Assembly (NCBI GenBank): GCA_030544215.1
Contig: JARZZO010000014.1
Coordinates: 12,620,234-12,684,233 of the forward strand
Reading direction: 5' to 3'
DNA from: Zantedeschia hybrid cultivar
Taxonomy: Eukaryota; Streptophyta; Magnoliopsida; Alismatales; Araceae
DNA: 64,000 nucleotides
Each line of letters begins with the position of its first letter. The stretch's first letter is position 1. Shown piece after piece: positions 33,401 to 39,568 of this stretch. The notes under the pieces were generated by a model that was not told the DNA's origin, did no database searches, and worked only from the letters and a program-made list of their open reading frames with translations. The position numbers were made by a program, and so were the translations under genes.

Positions 33401-35673
33401 CTATATAGCTGATGGTGGGATTGGCCACCCCTTTGCCAAGTGCATTTGGTCTACCAAGAGTCCCACGAAAGTCAAGGTGTTTATGTGGAGAATATCCTTC
33501 CACAGGCTTCCAATTTATGGTAGACTAGCTCAATTCATGCAAGGATTTAACATCCATTGTTATCTTTATGGTGAGGAGGAGGATTCCATTATCATGTCTT
33601 CGCTGGCTGTGGTTATATACTAAGGAGGTCAGGCAGCTCCTTGTTGACAAAGTTCAATGCATCTTTCAGTGGTAAGAATAGGTGGAGAGGATTCTCCAAA
33701 TATGGGGAAGGTGTTGCACTTGCACCTAAGGGAGAACACAAGATATGGTGGATGATCCATCATGCAACGTTTGTGGGCTATTCGGGGAGAGTGGTTAGCG
33801 TTGTTCGTGACAAAGTAAAGGAATGGTCTAAAGTTTTTCTATAAAGAGGAAATAGGGGCTTTTGCTTCTTTGGTATTCTTTATAGTTGTATATTCCCTCT
33901 TTGGTTTATAATATATGCGGCACCATCCACTTTCGAAAGAAAAGATAAAGAAGGAAGAATTTAGTCAAGATCAAATTTAACCTGCCGCCTAGATTGCGCA
34001 ACAGATCTCCCTGTTCTTACCCCCAGTCATATAAAGATACAGTGCGAAGATGTGCAGCAGTTTCTGTGAGGTCATATAATTCCACAGCTCCCCTTCTGCA
34101 ACCAACAGCGAGCACCTGCTGCTCTGATGCTATGGCAGCACACACAGCATCACCAACAGTCATCCACCTTTCTGCTTTTATACAATCAGCTTGCTTCATG
34201 CCCTTCTTACTAATGGAACATAGCGCAATACAACCATCTGAATATAAGACAACCAGCAACCGCAATGGAAGCGACAAATCAAGCTGGATAACAGCAGTTC
34301 TGGCATAACAATGACCGTCCCGTTCAGAAACAGAAGGCACGAAGCTGGGAGATTCTGGCAGCTTGGGCTCCTCATCAGTTGTGGTTTGTGGACTGCAACC
34401 AATTTCAAAGCTCTCGCTAAACTGGATTAAGCAACATGGTGAAGACAAAAGAAAGGGCATTAGAAGGATCAATGCTATATAGCTTTGGTACATGAACCAG
34501 TAATAAAGTACGAAGAACATATGAAAAAATCAGTTACTCGTTCTTGTACTCTAGCATACCTCTCCCTTCCACGAGACAAGCTTTAAAGATCCATTAGAGA
34601 GCCCAAAAACTATACTTCTGCTATCGCATGCAAAATTGCTCCTGAAGAACAAATGATACAATAAAGCCAAATATTTGTAGACTGAGAAACTCAAACATGA
34701 AGTCCATTCTTCCCTAATCAGAGCCTATATGGAGCACAGAAGGGAGAAGGTTCGTACGTCACCCATTTCTTATCTGATAAAGGCGCCTTCTCACCATGGA
34801 CAAGGGATATGCTAGCAAGGGACAGGCCACTGAGCTGCTTCTCTCCGACCAGAAGCTTCTTTCCAGAAAACCGGACTTTATAGATGTGCAGATAGAGCAA
34901 AGAAGTCTGCAATCACCCAAATAATATCATTAGACCAAAGTCTAATCGCAGGATGCAAGATCTTGAGCACAGAACATAAATCTGACTACAAGAACAAGCA
35001 GTATAACAGTGACGAGGGCAACGGCGCACACCCCGCGCTAGCTCAGATTGCACATAGAGGCATAGAGGGATTTGAATTGTGAATTTACAGAAGCATTTGT
35101 GGGGAAGAGATGTAGCAACCCCAAACCAGAGAGAGAGAGAGAGACAAAGACAGAGACAGACAGAGAGAGAGAGAGATCACAAAACATGAAAGAAATTTAA
35201 GAATCCGTAAACAAGGTGGTGGTGGAGGCCACATACGAGGACAGCAATCGTTTTGGCGTCGGGACTCCACACCGCTTGCAGATTCTCCCCCTCCCTCTTG
35301 ATCGACTCCGCATCCCTCGCATGCGTGCCCAGTCTAACCCTGTGCTGCGGTGTTGCACAGATCAAGATTAGATACAAAAATGCGAAAAAACCTTGAAAAC
35401 CCAAACTTCAGACAAGCGAAATTGGGATCAGCACCACCACCAGATCCCGCTGCTCGATCTGGCTGTGAACTTCGCCAGTGATGCAATGCACACCCATTCG
35501 CATACCTGGGAAGCGCTCCAGAGCTCCAGGTGTGCAGGAGCAACCACGAGCAGTAGTTGGTTAGCGACCTTGATGTACACAATTCTGGCGGCGGCGTTCG
35601 AGGAAGGCGAGGAGAACCCACCCGGGGGTTCCAACAGCGGGATGGCCTGGGGCCATCCGTACGCCATATACAT
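350..35673 (-). CDS. RIC1: RIC1-like Rab6/Ypt6 GEF subunit, 5' 14 exons (gene continues past left edge)
   Basis: Fourteen exons join in frame with GT-AG borders to 2751 nt, the first 917 residues of a protein that is about 1,100 residues in plants. Exons (high to low): 35506-35673, 35237-35344, 34758-34906, 34560-34641, 34021-34421, 28392-28824, 28092-28315, 18881-19076, 18289-18690, 18087-18140, 9777-9956, 4423-4535, 3021-3203, 350-407. Residues 1-590 hold WD40-like beta-propeller blades (for example LQAVWSPDAKTIAVL, VSCIDWSPNNSAFAVGW, LHVVASKDGMYLAIAG). Residues about 740-917 begin the RIC1 domain (LDPELEFDREVYPLGLLPN, HFSHCLEWLLFTVFDAEIS, RKTDGRHWADLFSAAG, RRWYRTAACYIL). In yeast and animals Ric1 with Rgp1 activates Ypt6/Rab6 for endosome-to-Golgi retrograde transport; this role is inferred from homology. 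No exon has a stop or frameshift, so the gene looks intact. Plant copies are often misnamed quinoprotein amine dehydrogenase beta chain-like. The rest of the RIC1 domain and the stop lie left of position 1. Confidence 0.93.
408..3020 (-). other. RIC1 intron 13, nothing recognised
   Basis: 2,613-bp AT-rich intron with scattered short stop-free stretches and no recognisable protein, RNA gene or transposon end. Confidence 0.6.
3021..3203 (-). CDS. RIC1: RIC1-like exon 13
   Basis: Completes Arg837, encodes 838-897 and two bases of Glu898 (CDLIRNFPEYLDVVVSVARK, RHWADLFSAAGRSTE). Acceptor CTACAG, donor GTACGT. Confidence 0.92.
3723..3920. repeat. 99-bp imperfect tandem duplication in RIC1 intron 12
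   Basis: Two adjacent copies start TTTATTGTGCAGAAATGG (3723) and TTTATTATGCAGAAATGA (3822) and run through GTGCTAAAAGAT, ATTGCACATTCAGC. Both lie in the 1,219-bp intron 12. No coding meaning. Confidence 0.85.
4423..4535 (-). CDS. RIC1: RIC1-like exon 12
   Basis: 113 nt encoding residues 800-836 and two bases of 837 (RDKFEEALQLAFLSAEK, HFSHCLEWLLFTVFDAEIS). Found by searching for the conserved CLEWLLFTVFDAE block; acceptor CTAG, donor GTATGA, and phases match exons 11 and 13. Confidence 0.9.
4827..5468. mobile_element. candidate non-autonomous hAT-like element with GATCGG-rich ends
   Basis: Both ends are packed with GATCGG/CCGATC variants (4850-5075 and 5385-5462) around an AT-rich middle, as in the hAT element at 13948-17359. 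Imperfect terminal inverted repeat CACATGGTTCG / CACGTGGTTTCG. The flanking 8-mers are only partly alike (ATTCCGTC and ATTCCTGG), so the exact ends are uncertain. Lies in RIC1 intron 11. Confidence 0.5.
5469..7423. other. RIC1 intron 11 segment, possible decayed element
   Basis: No real gene seen. The stretch 6395-7410 has CGGAAA/TTTCCG-rich blocks at both sides (GGAATCGGAAATC near 6450, TTTCCGATTCCGTTTCC near 7340), which resembles the subterminal repeats of hAT elements, but no convincing terminal inverted repeat was found. Confidence 0.3.
7424..8590 (-). mobile_element. LINE (L1-type) 3' fragment, 5'-truncated and frameshifted
   Basis: Minus-strand reading gives IIKAGNQFQNLIFFHVGKGN and LFWRDKWLG, then after a frameshift near 8300 gives FTVKSCYSVLEG, WKVKSPLKVKAFMWL and a zf-RVT finger (CSLCGIHDEDVDYLFAQC). 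This is the part downstream of the reverse transcriptase in plant L1 elements. The 3' end near 7424 is A-rich on the element strand. Only fragment in RIC1 oriented with the gene. No RT catalytic domain, so it is dead. Confidence 0.8.
8591..9776. other. RIC1 intron 11 remainder
   Basis: At 8640-8700 there is a short stretch of GAGGCAAGG/CCTTGCC repeats like the ends of the elements near 25.7 and 32.5 kb. At 8979-9035 a 30-bp unit (CTTCAAYAAGTGTRYGCTAGCA) is repeated twice. Otherwise nothing recognised. Confidence 0.4.
9777..9956 (-). CDS. RIC1: RIC1-like exon 11 (start of RIC1 domain)
   Basis: Residues 740-799 (LDPELEFDREVYPLGLLPNA... to LHCLLRHLLQ). Acceptor TTGCAG, donor GTGTGA. Flanked by 8.1-kb and 5.2-kb introns. 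Confidence 0.92.
9957..13440. other. RIC1 intron 10, upstream part
   Basis: No coding sequence recognised. Contains a T-rich tract at 10478-10500 and a possible TRIM-like fragment near 12 kb (separate entry). Confidence 0.5.
11970..12260. repeat. possible TRIM-like LTR fragment
   Basis: Contains GTGAGGTATTGTCCGCTTTGG, GCACGGTTTTGTCACCAAAAG and a downstream CCCATTCCTATGGG pair. This wording recurs in many plant genomes in short LTR-like repeats from my general knowledge; assignment to a named family cannot be made here. Confidence 0.35.
13440..13939 (+). mobile_element. LINE fragment b, left half
   Basis: Encodes WKKIVQNMDLFNCSS, DGLVTRFWEDTWIG, GRWWRWKPGGDFSVKSTIKF: the C-terminal part of plant L1 ORF2. 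It stops at the 8-bp duplication flanking the hAT insertion and continues at 17368. Opposite in orientation to RIC1. Confidence 0.82.
14399..14617 (+). pseudogene. hAT transposase N terminus, BED-type zinc finger, cut by a MITE
   Basis: Starts MASQGAAERSSGNPP and carries VQCKYCNWVVSSGVYRFKQH followed by LAGIKSEVAAC, the C-x2-C...H...C pattern of plant hAT BED fingers. The reading frame is stopped by TGA inside the first bases of the MITE at 14613. Matching sequence resumes after 14876. Confidence 0.8.
14613..14875. mobile_element. MITE with TTTGATTGGAGAATAGG-type ends, inside the hAT
   Basis: 263 bp, rich in AGAATAAG/CTTATTCT. Left end TTTGATTGGAGAATAGG; complement of right end TTTGTTTGCAGAATAGG. 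It interrupts the BED-finger ORF, so it came after the hAT. No clear target duplication was resolved. Relatives: 43966-44871 and probably 49880-50120. Confidence 0.7.
15460..16372 (+). pseudogene. hAT transposase DUF659 region, broken
   Basis: Reads FFYNSIPVNAAKGPYYESMI and KYGCTLMCDGW, then VQVVTDNAAAFMLAGQML and LYWVLCSAHCIDLMLEDI, all standard in plant hAT transposases. There is an in-frame TAG near 15645 and a disrupted stretch 15690-15850. Followed by a second piece at 16741-17031. Confidence 0.8.
17368..18018 (+). mobile_element. LINE fragment b, right half with 3' end
   Basis: Continues the same ORF2: LPIKIRIFMWKVAWGRITT, then zf-RVT CIFCGSFMETMDHIFINC and WAIWRKHNSRIFRN, stop near 17848. 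The 3' end near 18018 reads TAATGAAATGTGGTCATTGG followed by an A-rich run. The two halves join once the hAT and one target copy are removed. Confidence 0.85.
18087..18140 (-). CDS. RIC1: RIC1-like exon 10
   Basis: 54-nt microexon, residues 722-739 (VWYPSPGADPFKQEDFLQ). Clean CAG acceptor and GTCAGT donor. Confidence 0.9.
18289..18690 (-). CDS. RIC1: RIC1-like exon 9
   Basis: Residues 588-721 (VSTIRELSIMTAKSHPAAM... to DYGCRGMQ). 402 nt, phase 0 at both ends. End of the propeller region. Confidence 0.92.
18881..19076 (-). CDS. RIC1: RIC1-like exon 8
   Basis: Completes Met522 and encodes 523-587 (YELLFFPRYHLDQSSLL, KPMVMDVFDDYLLVTYRP). Acceptor CTTGTAG, donor GTAAAG. Confidence 0.92.
19077..19880. 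other. RIC1 intron 7 proximal part with C-tract
   Basis: Nothing coding seen. A run of about 15 C followed by CCCAC/CACA repeats lies at 19649-19687. Confidence 0.5.
19881..22665 (+). mobile_element. LINE remnant c, heavily decayed, interrupted by a hAT-like element
   Basis: The clear part is ESWIKESDKDTNYF (21929-21970), the conserved segment just before L1 reverse transcriptase, followed after a large gap by FSVKSVYDMI (22207-22236), VKSLFKMRAFMWLHF (22280-22330) and a decayed zf-RVT. The RT core is missing between them. The left limit is uncertain. Antisense to RIC1. Its right end abuts unrelated sequence at about 22665. Confidence 0.6.
20354..20831. mobile_element. 478-bp non-autonomous hAT-like element with GAGCTCG-rich ends
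   Basis: Perfect 8-bp target duplication GTTGCATG at 20346-20353 and 20832-20839. Terminal inverted repeat TAGGGCTGGCAATGAG is exact at both ends. Both subterminal regions are filled with GAGCTCGAGC/GAGCCGAGCT units; the middle is AT-rich and non-coding. It splits LINE remnant c in RIC1 intron 7. Confidence 0.93.
22666..23044. other. AT-rich lead-in to the 40-bp repeat array
   Basis: No ORF or known repeat. Many short CATGA/TCATG palindromic words. It begins where LINE remnant c is cut off and may belong to the same inserted unit as the array. Confidence 0.4.
23045..25480. repeat. 2.4-kb array of about 40-bp repeats (three subfamilies) in RIC1 intron 7
   Basis: About 60 diverged head-to-tail units. 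Subfamily A (23045-24120, 40-42 bp) has GTGTGCGATCAGGTC then TTATCAAAATCCAACGGTCC. Subfamily B (24135-25250, a strict 40 bp: shared positions at 24541, 24581, 24621, 24661, 24701, 24741, 24781) has GGATCTTAGCGATATCGACC then TCAAATCCAACGGTC. A third form with TGATCTCGACC runs 25255-25480. All share the core ATCCAACGGTC. No unique spacers, so not CRISPR-like. Confidence 0.92.
25690..25795 (-). mobile_element. end of a hAT-like element with GCCTCGCC repeats
   Basis: Complement reads GTTATCAAAGGTGATTGCCTC then AGGCCGAGGCGAGCC and CCTCGCCTCGCC. The same wording starts the element at 32513. The segment 25490-25690 left of it is AT-rich and matches 32640-32760 in reverse, so the element extends at least to about 25490. 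Confidence 0.6.
25800..27790 (+). mobile_element. LINE remnant d
   Basis: Decayed L1 ORF2: an RT C-motif relative LQCADNTILF (26150-26185), LLTKRLRKISTKESG (26683-26730), WRWEAGGASLSDFAYWVIED and GGIQHPFATPFWS (27118-27225). 3' end near 27790 reads ATCCACTTTCAAGGAA. Antisense to RIC1. Same family as remnant e (31715-33945). Confidence 0.72.
28092..28315 (-). CDS. RIC1: RIC1-like exon 7
   Basis: Residues 448-521 plus two bases (VSYISQNWPILHVVASKDG, LRGLILYDL, RWRVFGDITQEQ). Acceptor TTGGCAG, donor GTGAGG. Followed by the 9,015-bp intron 7. Confidence 0.92.
28392..28824 (-). CDS. RIC1: RIC1-like exon 6
   Basis: Residues 304-447 (YSVEDTGPVSCIDWSPNN... to HLNLP). Holds the VWSVSGCRLMSTIRQIGMS and SFVQWDEYGYKLYAVEEGS blocks typical of plant RIC1. 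Donor GTTAGA; the next intron is only 76 bp. Confidence 0.93.
29424..30450. mobile_element. candidate non-autonomous hAT-like element with GATCGG ends and internal tandem repeats
   Basis: Left end has CCCGGATCGGGACCCGGCGATCCCGATCC; given in pieces, GATCGG/CGATCC units at 29450-29520. Right end has GGATCGGCTAGAATCGGCC at 30400-30450. The middle holds a 152-bp tandem repeat. Exact terminal repeats and target duplication were not resolved. In RIC1 intron 5. Confidence 0.5.
29776..30312. repeat. 152-bp tandem repeat, about 3.5 copies
   Basis: Units begin GGCATACTCAATTGAACATT at 29776, 29928, 30080 and 30232: a period of exactly 152 bp. Each holds ATACAAAAGYCCCAAATTTT, GGTTAAATTTGGGGATTTTG and AATCAACTCAATTGAGT. 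Internal to the GATCGG-ended element. Confidence 0.93.
30451..31714. other. RIC1 intron 5 segment, nothing recognised
   Basis: No gene. A CTAGGGCTG at 30967 and a CAGCCCTAG at 31328-31336 could be the ends of a small element, but the match is short and the flanks do not agree. Confidence 0.35.
31715..33945 (+). mobile_element. LINE remnant e, interrupted near 32.5-33.0 kb
   Basis: Fragments of L1 ORF2: an RT C-motif region near 31930, LAILTKW near 32455, then GWRWGANEIFSIKLAYYIAD, GGIGHPFAKCIWS, PTKVKVFMWRISFHRLP (33350-33515). 3' end near 33945 reads CATCCACTTTCGAAAGAA, matching remnant d. Antisense to RIC1, in intron 5. Confidence 0.72.
32513..33010 (+). mobile_element. hAT-like element with GCCTCGCC repeats, inserted in LINE e
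   Basis: Starts GTTATCAAAGGTGATCTCGCC, then GCCTAGGCGATGAAG and CCTTGCCTCGCCTCCCC. Right side holds GCCTAGACAATCATCTAGGC and CACTCGCCTC. Homologous in reverse to 25490-25795. The right terminal repeat is not clear, so the end is approximate. Confidence 0.55.
34021..34421 (-). CDS. RIC1: RIC1-like exon 5
   Basis: Residues 170-302 plus two bases (FSESFEIG... to VSLYDWG). Contains the conserved LPLRLLVVLYSDG and AIASEQQVLAVGCRRGAVEL blocks. Acceptor CCAG, donor GTAAGA. Next intron is 5,196 bp. Confidence 0.93.
34560..34641 (-). CDS. RIC1: RIC1-like exon 4
   Basis: 82 nt. It completes codon 142 and encodes 143-169 (SNFACDSRSIVFGLSNGSL, VSWKGE). Found by matching the frame between exons 3 and 5; acceptor TTCAG, donor GTATGC. 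Confidence 0.9.
34758..34906 (-). CDS. RIC1: RIC1-like exon 3
   Basis: Residues 93-141 plus two bases of codon 142 (TSLLYLHIYKVRFSGKK...). Acceptor ATTGCAG, donor GTACGA. Confidence 0.92.
35131..35176. repeat. (GA)n microsatellite in RIC1 intron 2
   Basis: GA repeats with CAGA interruptions. On the gene strand this is a CT-rich tract. Confidence 0.9.
35237..35344 (-). CDS. RIC1: RIC1-like exon 2
   Basis: Residues 57-92 (HRVRLG...AVWSPDAKTIAVL), 108 nt, phase 0 at both ends. Acceptor CCGCAG, donor GTATGT. Confidence 0.93.
35506..35673 (-). CDS. RIC1: RIC1-like exon 1 (start codon)
   Basis: Residues 1-56, beginning MYMAYGWPQAIPLLEPPGG, the conserved N terminus of plant RIC1 proteins. The ATG is preceded by AAG. 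It ends CAG|GTATG, phase 0. It encodes the first propeller strand (VYIKVANQLLLVV, LELWSASQ). Confidence 0.92.
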
Positions 35674-36345
35674 CTTGACGGCACGGAGATCAAACTGTCA
35701 GGAAAAACCCAAAGCAACCAGAGCAGCGGGTGCCAGCGAATCCAAAGAAGCGGATGAACCGAAACCTATATAGTTTAGAACAATTTATGCAAAACCGTCT
35801 TCAGATACTCGTCCCGTTCGATGCATCATCGAACTCGATTCTTCATACCCTAATTCCCTCTCTCTTCCTCCATCTTCGGCCTCCGGTCTTGGCTTCCACT
35901 CGGCGTTTCTTCGAATGCGCAGCGAGGAGTGCGTGCTGCGAGCAAACCCTCCTAGCGTTTTCTTCCTCTTCTCGCCGTCGGCTTCGCCGCCATGGCGGAT
36001 CGACGTCGCGCTCCCTCCGGCTAGAAAGGCAGTCAGACAGAAGAGAGATTCCGCAATGTGAGGAATTGGGAAACGGAGAGGCCGTCGGATCTGCATTAGA
36101 CGAAGTTACTGGGTCCGTTTTCTTTTTTCTTTTTTTTCCCTTTTTTTACTGTGTCACCTCTCTAGGTCTTTTTCGCATTTTTATACGCTGGTATTTGAGG
36201 GAAAGGCACCTTGGCCCAAGCCAAGATCCAGAGATCTTTGCTTGGGGGAGGGGAAGTGGGGGCCGAGCGGAGCTCTTCCAGACTGGGCGGAGCTGGGTCG
36301 AAATCATCTTACCAGGCTTTTCAAGGGGCCCAAGTCTTGAATATA
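35674..36345. other. RIC1 upstream region / probable 5' UTR and promoter
   Basis: Higher GC than the flanks up to about 36100. Short ORFs occur on both strands but none resembles a known protein. No confident TATA box could be chosen. Confidence 0.4.
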
Positions 36346-38045
36346 TCCATATTACATTAATAAAGTATAATTTTTAACATTGCTGATGTGGCCATCTTAG
36401 ATATTTCCTTCAAAAAAATATTAAATAATTTTTTGAAAAAATCATTAATGCTTATAACCATTATGATTGTTCCTTCTCTTTCTCACCTCCATTTCATTTC
36501 AAAATAACTCATTAATGATCATAACTCTTCACACACTTATTTTAAAACAACTCATTAATGATCATAATTCTCTCTCTCTCTCTCTCTCAGGACAGACTCT
36601 CTCTCTCAAAGGCGGACACAGAGGAGCAGGAGCCAAGACCCCTTCTTTGCTAATAAAAATATTATCTTTAAATTATTTATATTATAATATATTTATACTA
36701 TAATAAAAATGTTATAAATTAAAATTATAATTTACAATTATATTAGTATTAAATATAAAATAATATTATTCATAAACATTTTTCTTACTGTATTTTATTA
36801 AAATTATCTTATAAATTTATTTAACTCATATGTTACATACTTTTTTGTCATATATTATTTGTATTTATTATTTATCATGTTAATTTGTATATGTTAATTG
36901 TCATATTATATAATATTTAACATTTATAGGCATATATAATATTTTTTAGTTATAATATATAACATATTAATATTTTTAAATATCTATATTATACTAATAA
37001 ATTATTAAACAAGTCTTAGAAGAAGTCATTAATGCCTATAACCATTATTATTATTTCTTTCCTCTCACCTCTACTCATTTCAAATAAAACTCATTAATGA
37101 CCACAACTATCACTCCTCCCTATATCTCTCTCTCTCCACCCATTTCAAAACAACTCATTAATGGTCATAAGTCTCTCTCTCTATGGACGAACTCAGCCAT
37201 AGCCCATTTAAAATTGAAGATTAATTTTAAATTATTTATATTATAAATTATTTATATATAATAAAATACTATAAAATAAACTACATAATTATATTATATT
37301 AATATAAAATATAAAATATTATTATTCCTAAATATTTGTCCTACTCTATTTTATTTTAACTTATCTTATAAATTTATTTAACTAATATGTCATATACTTT
37401 TTTGTCGTATATTATTTGTATTTATTATTTATCATGTTATTTTTTATATGTTAATAATTACCATACCATATAATATTTAATAGTATAGTCACATATAATA
37501 TTTTTTAGTTATAATATTTTTAGTTACAACATATTAATATTTTTAAGTATATTAATATATACGGTAAGTCACCTAATAAATAAGACAACTCGAACTCTAA
37601 AGTTAGAAGTATATTTTATATGTCTTTGCTTGAAATCAACCTTCATCGACAATATCCTTTATGAATAATTTGTTTTTGAATAACAATGTTATTAAAGTGG
37701 AAGTACCGTGATTATCCATTGTGCTCGAATAATATTTTATCCAATTTGCATGCTGTTATAGTTTCGTCGTAGTCCTTGTACAAAATTATGTTTATATTTA
37801 GTTATTTACTGCGTGTTATTATTTTTCTTTTTCTTTTTCAACTCTATTTTGGATTTCTTAAGATCTCTCCATTATACTCACATAACTAACGTTAATACAA
37901 TTTAACATGCGATCGAAATGCCTTCACATTAGAGTCCTTATAATTAAAAGTTTAACATTTTTCGTGTAAAATTATGTTAATACTTAAATATTTGCTTAAA
38001 ATTGAATTTTATTAAGACAAAGTTAAATACTATGCATAGCACTAG
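36346..38045 (+). mobile_element. candidate non-autonomous Helitron with two tandem 5' ends
   Basis: Starts TCCATATTACATTAATAAAG after an A and ends ACTATGCATAGCACTAG before a T: the TC...CTRR ends and A^T target of Helitrons, with a small palindrome (ATGCAT) before the CTAG. A second TC-start copy (TCTATATTATACTAATAAA) lies at 36983. The two halves, about 36346-36980 and 36983-37545, are alike with 557-584 bp offset. Very AT-rich and non-coding. Sits between the RIC1 and PTPLA promoters. Confidence 0.5.
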
Positions 38046-39458
38046 TTTGAAACTAATATGATATGGCCTGGCTGGACCCGTTGATGCCCCATACTTCTTT
38101 TGTGTCTCTCTCTCTTTCCATCAAAAATTTTCCAACATGAAAGTCACATTTTATTTTCCTTAGGAAACAATCATGTTATGTCAAAGTTGGAATATCTCCT
38201 ACAATCATTTTGAAATGATCCATAAGGGTGATAATACTATTCTCTTTAGTTTTTAGAACTAATATATAATAGACAGTGAAAACATCAAAATAAAAGTTGG
38301 TCTTATTGAATAAAATTTTGGTGTTATCTTGGAGTATTTAAAGCCCATTGATTAATACACTAATGACGTCACACTTTTTCATTGACTCATACGCCATATA
38401 GTAACATTTTCGTATCATAACCTTGTTAGGATAATAGAAGAACCATTGAAATGACGAAACAACATTTCGGTACATCGTGAGAAATGATATTGAGTTAATT
38501 TCATATAAAACCTTTTTACATATAAAATTATAATGAGATAATGTGACAATACTTATTTTAAAAATGTCAACGGATGCAAAATTATCTCAATAGTTGAAAT
38601 CCAAGTTTTAAGTGCTTTCAAATGCTTGCTTGGTCTTCATATGGAAGCAGGAATCTTATGAAATCCACCGTGTGTTGTCCTCGGTAATCTCGTTTGGGCC
38701 AAACCCAGTGGGGTGATTTTAATGGGTCAAAAATAATGAGAAGATTGAAGAGTAAAACTTGTTGCAAGATCTCTATCTAATTGGATGCACTGGGCAACGC
38801 AGAGTCGCTACACAGTGCACTCCCTCAGAGGAGGTGCACTGGACTTTAAAATGAGTTGTGCCATCCCATTCGCCCATCAGAAGGCGGTTGTACTATAGAT
38901 ATTGGAGCAAGTATTATTTTAATGAAAAATACTCGTTACTCTTTCCCAAGCGTAATTATCTTGAGCATCATCATTTCCCATTCTGTAGGCGGCACATTGT
39001 TTTTATTAAAACATTTATTGAGTTAAGAGACAACCACAACTCACATCTATACCATTTGATCTGTAATTAAATAATTAAAAAAAAAAAAAGGTGATCGTAA
39101 ACTCTCCCCAGTCTAAATGACCGGATCTGTCGAATTGCACGAAAACATGATCCCCACAGTTGCTCGCTACAAGTGCGGAACTTGCTGCACCTGTTGAAGT
39201 ATTGCACCGAAGCAACAAGTATTTCACTATCAATAATAATACACTGGGCTGGCGGTCCGCGGCTCATCGGGACGACTCTTTTGGGTTTAGCTACTTGGAC
39301 CGAGTTGACTGGGCCGGCTCAGGTGGGTCCCCAAAGCACAGAATTGGTCCGCTCGCCTTCTGCCACGTTTTACCAGTACTGCAGCGAAATAGATAGAAGC
39401 CGGCGGCGCGCACGTTTCTCCCTGCTCACAGCTCGGAGAGGTGGCGGCCGGCGAGGGC
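38046..39458. other. PTPLA upstream region
   Basis: AT-rich to about 39060, then more GC-rich up to the PTPLA start codon. No gene seen; likely holds the PTPLA promoter and 5' UTR. Confidence 0.45.
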
Positions 39459-39520
39459 ATGGCTCTAACAGCAGCTAAGTGCTATTTGTTGGCTTATAAC
39501 TCCCTCCAGTCCATTGGATG
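39459..39520 (+). CDS. PTPLA: PTPLA exon 1
   Basis: Residues 1-20 and two bases of Trp21. ATG in GGGCATGGCT context. Donor TG|GTACC. Confidence 0.9.
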
Positions 39521-39529
39521 GTACCATTG

Positions 39530-39568
<39 letters not shown>

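Noticed and set aside
35785..36096. 103-codon upstream frame on the RIC1 strand as a regulatory uORF
   Set aside because: No evidence that it is in the mRNA and no conserved sequence seen.
35730..36377. 215-codon open frame on the plus strand upstream of RIC1
   Set aside because: Low-complexity composition, no recognisable domain, overlaps the probable RIC1 5' region and a Helitron end.
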